From positions 1,860,001 through 1,924,000 of the forward strand of contig CAWHMK010000001.1 of the NCBI GenBank assembly GCA_963830545.1: a stretch of 64,000 nucleotides of DNA, in the 5' to 3' direction. The notes beneath the pieces were generated by a model. The model saw only the letters and a program-made list of their open reading frames with translations, had not been told where the DNA came from and searched no databases. How positions within the stretch are numbered: position 1 is the stretch's first letter; every line of letters begins with the position of its first letter. Shown here piece by piece: positions 62,012 through 64,000 of this stretch. A program made the translations under genes and the position numbers. This DNA comes from DATGJX01 sp963830545. Its GTDB lineage: Bacteria > Vulcanimicrobiota > Vulcanimicrobiia > Vulcanimicrobiales > Vulcanimicrobiaceae.

Positions 62012-64000
62012 ATGGCGGGTGCAGTGCTGCTGGCCGAAGACCGCTCGAGCGCTCGCGTGCGAAGCGTCTTCTATGCGCTCGTCACGACCGCCATCGTTCT
62101 CGCCGTCACCGTTTCGGAATGGGGTGCGGAGCGGTTTTTCTCGCACGTTTCGCGCGCTGCGAGCGTCCTATCGGATCTCGCGATCGTCGTCATTTTAGCT
62201 TTCGCGTTTCGTGCTATCCACGGCCGAATCGAACGTGCCATCGAGGAAGCTTTCACGCGGCGCCGGCACGAAGCCCGGAAAACGCTTTTTGCGCTCGCGC
62301 GAAGCGTTACCGGATTTCGCGATCCCGACGAACTCCTGCGACGGATAGTCGCGGCGATCGATCAATGCGTGGGCGGACATGGAAGCGCTGTGTATCTGAA
62401 ACGCGAAGCGTATTATGCGGCGGCTTCTTCGTTCGAGTCGCCGGCGCCCGACGTCGGTGCCGACGATGCACTGATAGCAACGCTGTGCGGCGCGTCCGCT
62501 CCGGTTGCCACGCGCGAATGCTCGCTTCGCGCGCCCGGTTCGATGGCGTGTCCGATGCTCGCCCGCGGCGAACTCGTCGGGTTCCTTGCGCTCGATGCTT
62601 CGATCGAGCAACTCGACGCGGACGACCGTCAAACGGTGATGGCGCTGGCGCAATCGACCGGTCTCGCGCTCGCCATACTGCAGCCGCAGTTGCTCGACGC
62701 CGCAAAGCGCCCGGGTGCGCTTGCCGGAAACGTGCCGCACGAAGTCGCGACACTCGTTGGACGCGGGCGCGAATTGGAACGCATTGCGGCCCTTTTGAGT
62801 GCGCGTCGGATCGTTTGCATCAAAGGCACGGGCGGAATCGGAAAATCACGGCTGGCGATTCGCGCGGCGGCGCAGGCGGCCGACCGGTTTATGGACGGCG
62901 CCTGGTTCATCGACCTTACCGGGGCGCGCGACGAGTCCGACGTTTTGAGTTCCCTTGCAGCTACGCTCGGAATTCCGCAAACCGCCGGCAAGTCGCATCT
63001 GCGCAACGTCATAGAATTCATCAGCGATCGCCGGATGCTGACGATCTTCGACAACTGCGAACACGTTGCGGCCGCGGTTGCGGGAATTGCGACGGCACTG
63101 CTGCGCGTGGCGCCGGCGCTGACGATTCTTGCGACGAGCCGCGAGCGTCTATCGATATCGGGTGAAGCGGTATTCGAGGTTCCTCCGCTTTCGCTAGAAT
63201 GTGCGATCGATCTGTTTTGCGAGCGCGCGGGCGAAGTGGTTCCGTCTCTGTCGTGCGATCAGTACCGTGAGGAAATCACCGAAATCGTGCAACACCTCGA
63301 CGGCATTCCGTTTGCCGTTGAGTTGGCCGCGGCGCGTCTGCGCGTTCTTTCCCCGCGCGATTTGGCCAAGCGAATCGGGAATTTATTCCAAATGCTCACG
63401 GACGGCGAGCGCACCGCGCTTCCGCATCGTCAGACTCTGCGCGCCATGCTCGATTGGAGCTATGCGCTGCTCTCGCCGGTCGAACAAACGCTCTTCGCGC
63501 GGCTGGCCGTTTTCCCGGCCACGTTCACGTTGGATGCGTCCGCCGACGTTTGCAGCGACGTGAATCTTCGTGACGATGAAATCGTCGGTCTGCTGGGACA
63601 TCTCGTCGACAAGTCGCTGCTACAAACGGAAGCCGGCCCGTTCGGTCAGCGCTTCCGCCTGCTGGAATCCGGGCGCATGTACGCGCGCGAATGCTTGGCA
63701 GAAGATGCACTCTCGGATGTCGTTCGGCGTCACTCGCAGTACTACCGCGATCTCACGCACGGCATAACGCGCAACCCTGCGGCCGGGCGGCACGACGTCG
63801 GTCTCGAGCAGCTCCAGCTCGACATCGACAACGTCTACGCCGCGCTGTCGCAGTCGCTTGAAGACGGCGACATCGCAACGGCCGTTACGCTGGGTGAAGA
63901 TCTCACGCATTACTGGTTCCATTACACGCAGCTACGCACGGGCCGCGAGTGGCTGGCAAAATTGCTTGCGCACGAAGGCGACATGTCGCCATCGCAGCGT
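62012..64000 (+). CDS. Membrane GAF/NB-ARC signalling ATPase, 3' truncated by window edge
   Basis: At least 663 aa; the frame is open to the last base. Two membrane segments (VFYALVTTAIVLAVTVSEWG and VLSDLAIVVILAFAFRAIHG), a GAF-like domain (residues about 95-225), then an NB-ARC/AAA ATPase with P-loop IKGTGGIGKSRLAIRAAAQA near residue 270, MLTIFDNCEHVAAAVAGIAT (Walker B), ILATSRERLSISGEAVFEVP and LDGIPFAVELAAARLRVLSP. The end shows helical TPR-like repeats. Such ATPases usually carry a regulatory output at one end; here it may lie past the window. Confidence 0.88.
   Translation, partial: MAGAVLLAEDRSSARVRSVFYALVTTAIVLAVTVSEWGAERFFSHVSRAASVLSDLAIVVILAFAFRAIHGRIERAIEEAFTRRRHEARKTLFALARSVTGFRDPDELLRRIVAAIDQCVGGHGSAVYLKREAYYAAASSFESPAPDVGADDALIATLCGASAPVATRECSLRAPGSMACPMLARGELVGFLALDASIEQLDADDRQTVMALAQSTGLALAILQPQLLDAAKRPGALAGNVPHEVATLVGRGRELERIAALLSARRIVCIKGTGGIGKSRLAIRAAAQAADRFMDGAWFIDLTGARDESDVLSSLAATLGIPQTAGKSHLRNVIEFISDRRMLTIFDNCEHVAAAVAGIATALLRVAPALTILATSRERLSISGEAVFEVPPLSLECAIDLFCERAGEVVPSLSCDQYREEITEIVQHLDGIPFAVELAAARLRVLSPRDLAKRIGNLFQMLTDGERTALPHRQTLRAMLDWSYALLSPVEQTLFARLAVFPATFTLDASADVCSDVNLRDDEIVGLLGHLVDKSLLQTEAGPFGQRFRLLESGRMYARECLAEDALSDVVRRHSQYYRDLTHGITRNPAAGRHDVGLEQLQLDIDNVYAALSQSLEDGDIATAVTLGEDLTHYWFHYTQLRTGREWLAKLLAHEGDMSPSQR

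Overview
This is a high-GC chromosomal segment from a diderm bacterium: it encodes a TonB-like transducer, an RND exporter, lipoproteins, SecDF and a flagellar-type export apparatus. No rRNA, tRNA or CRISPR array was recognised. Gene content and order would fit a poorly cultured lineage such as Candidatus Eremiobacterota (WPS-2), but that is inference from general character, not a tested placement.

Layout. 1-6.2 kb: housekeeping (truA, folA-thyA, rplM-rpsI), a MarR regulator, a DUF3810 metalloprotease-like membrane protein, an Xre/MbcA-like protein and a tandem-STAS protein. 6.2-20.4 kb: one dense co-directional flagellar-type cluster (flgB-like, flgC, fliE, fliF fused to a FliG-middle-like domain, fliH, fliI, a lytic transglycosylase, an aspartyl protease, a FliK-like gene, a hook/rod gene, fliM-like, fliN, fliP, metF, fliQ, fliR, flhB, flhA). 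It has no flagellin, cap, stator or FliG torque domain. 20.5-40.4 kb: secDF, a HIRAN-RecQ helicase, an LD-carboxypeptidase, a clostripain-like protease, ettA, a TonB-like gene, apt, a bifunctional (p)ppGpp synthase/hydrolase, a TSUP permease, an RND pump and rpsF-ssb. 40.4-57 kb: an accessory region of gene remnants, inverted repeats, paralogous secreted Cys proteins, a repeat lipoprotein, an ankyrin protein, a FecR/DUF6600 protein and a serine hydrolase. 57-64 kb: an ECF sigma/anti-sigma pair, acetyltransferases, a Vgb-like lipoprotein and a membrane GAF/NB-ARC protein that runs off the end.

Two patterns cut across the window. First, several good promoters (35/10 boxes with 17-18 nt spacers, often TAGACT or TATACT) end only 6-9 nt before the start codon, so leaderless mRNAs look common. 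Second, at least 16 genes, including conserved ones such as fliF, fliQ, metF, apt and rel, are broken by single-base reading-frame shifts. Nearly all are +1 and sit in short homopolymers. This most likely reflects insertion errors in a long-read or metagenome assembly, so these genes are annotated over their full span rather than as pseudogenes.

The most interesting biological candidate is the reduced flagellar-type secretion apparatus with a FliF-FliG fusion. Other leads are a MarR operator lying inside its own promoter spacer, a perfect TetR operator, a domain shared by a small secreted protein and a serine hydrolase, and an S6:S18-type leader before rpsF.
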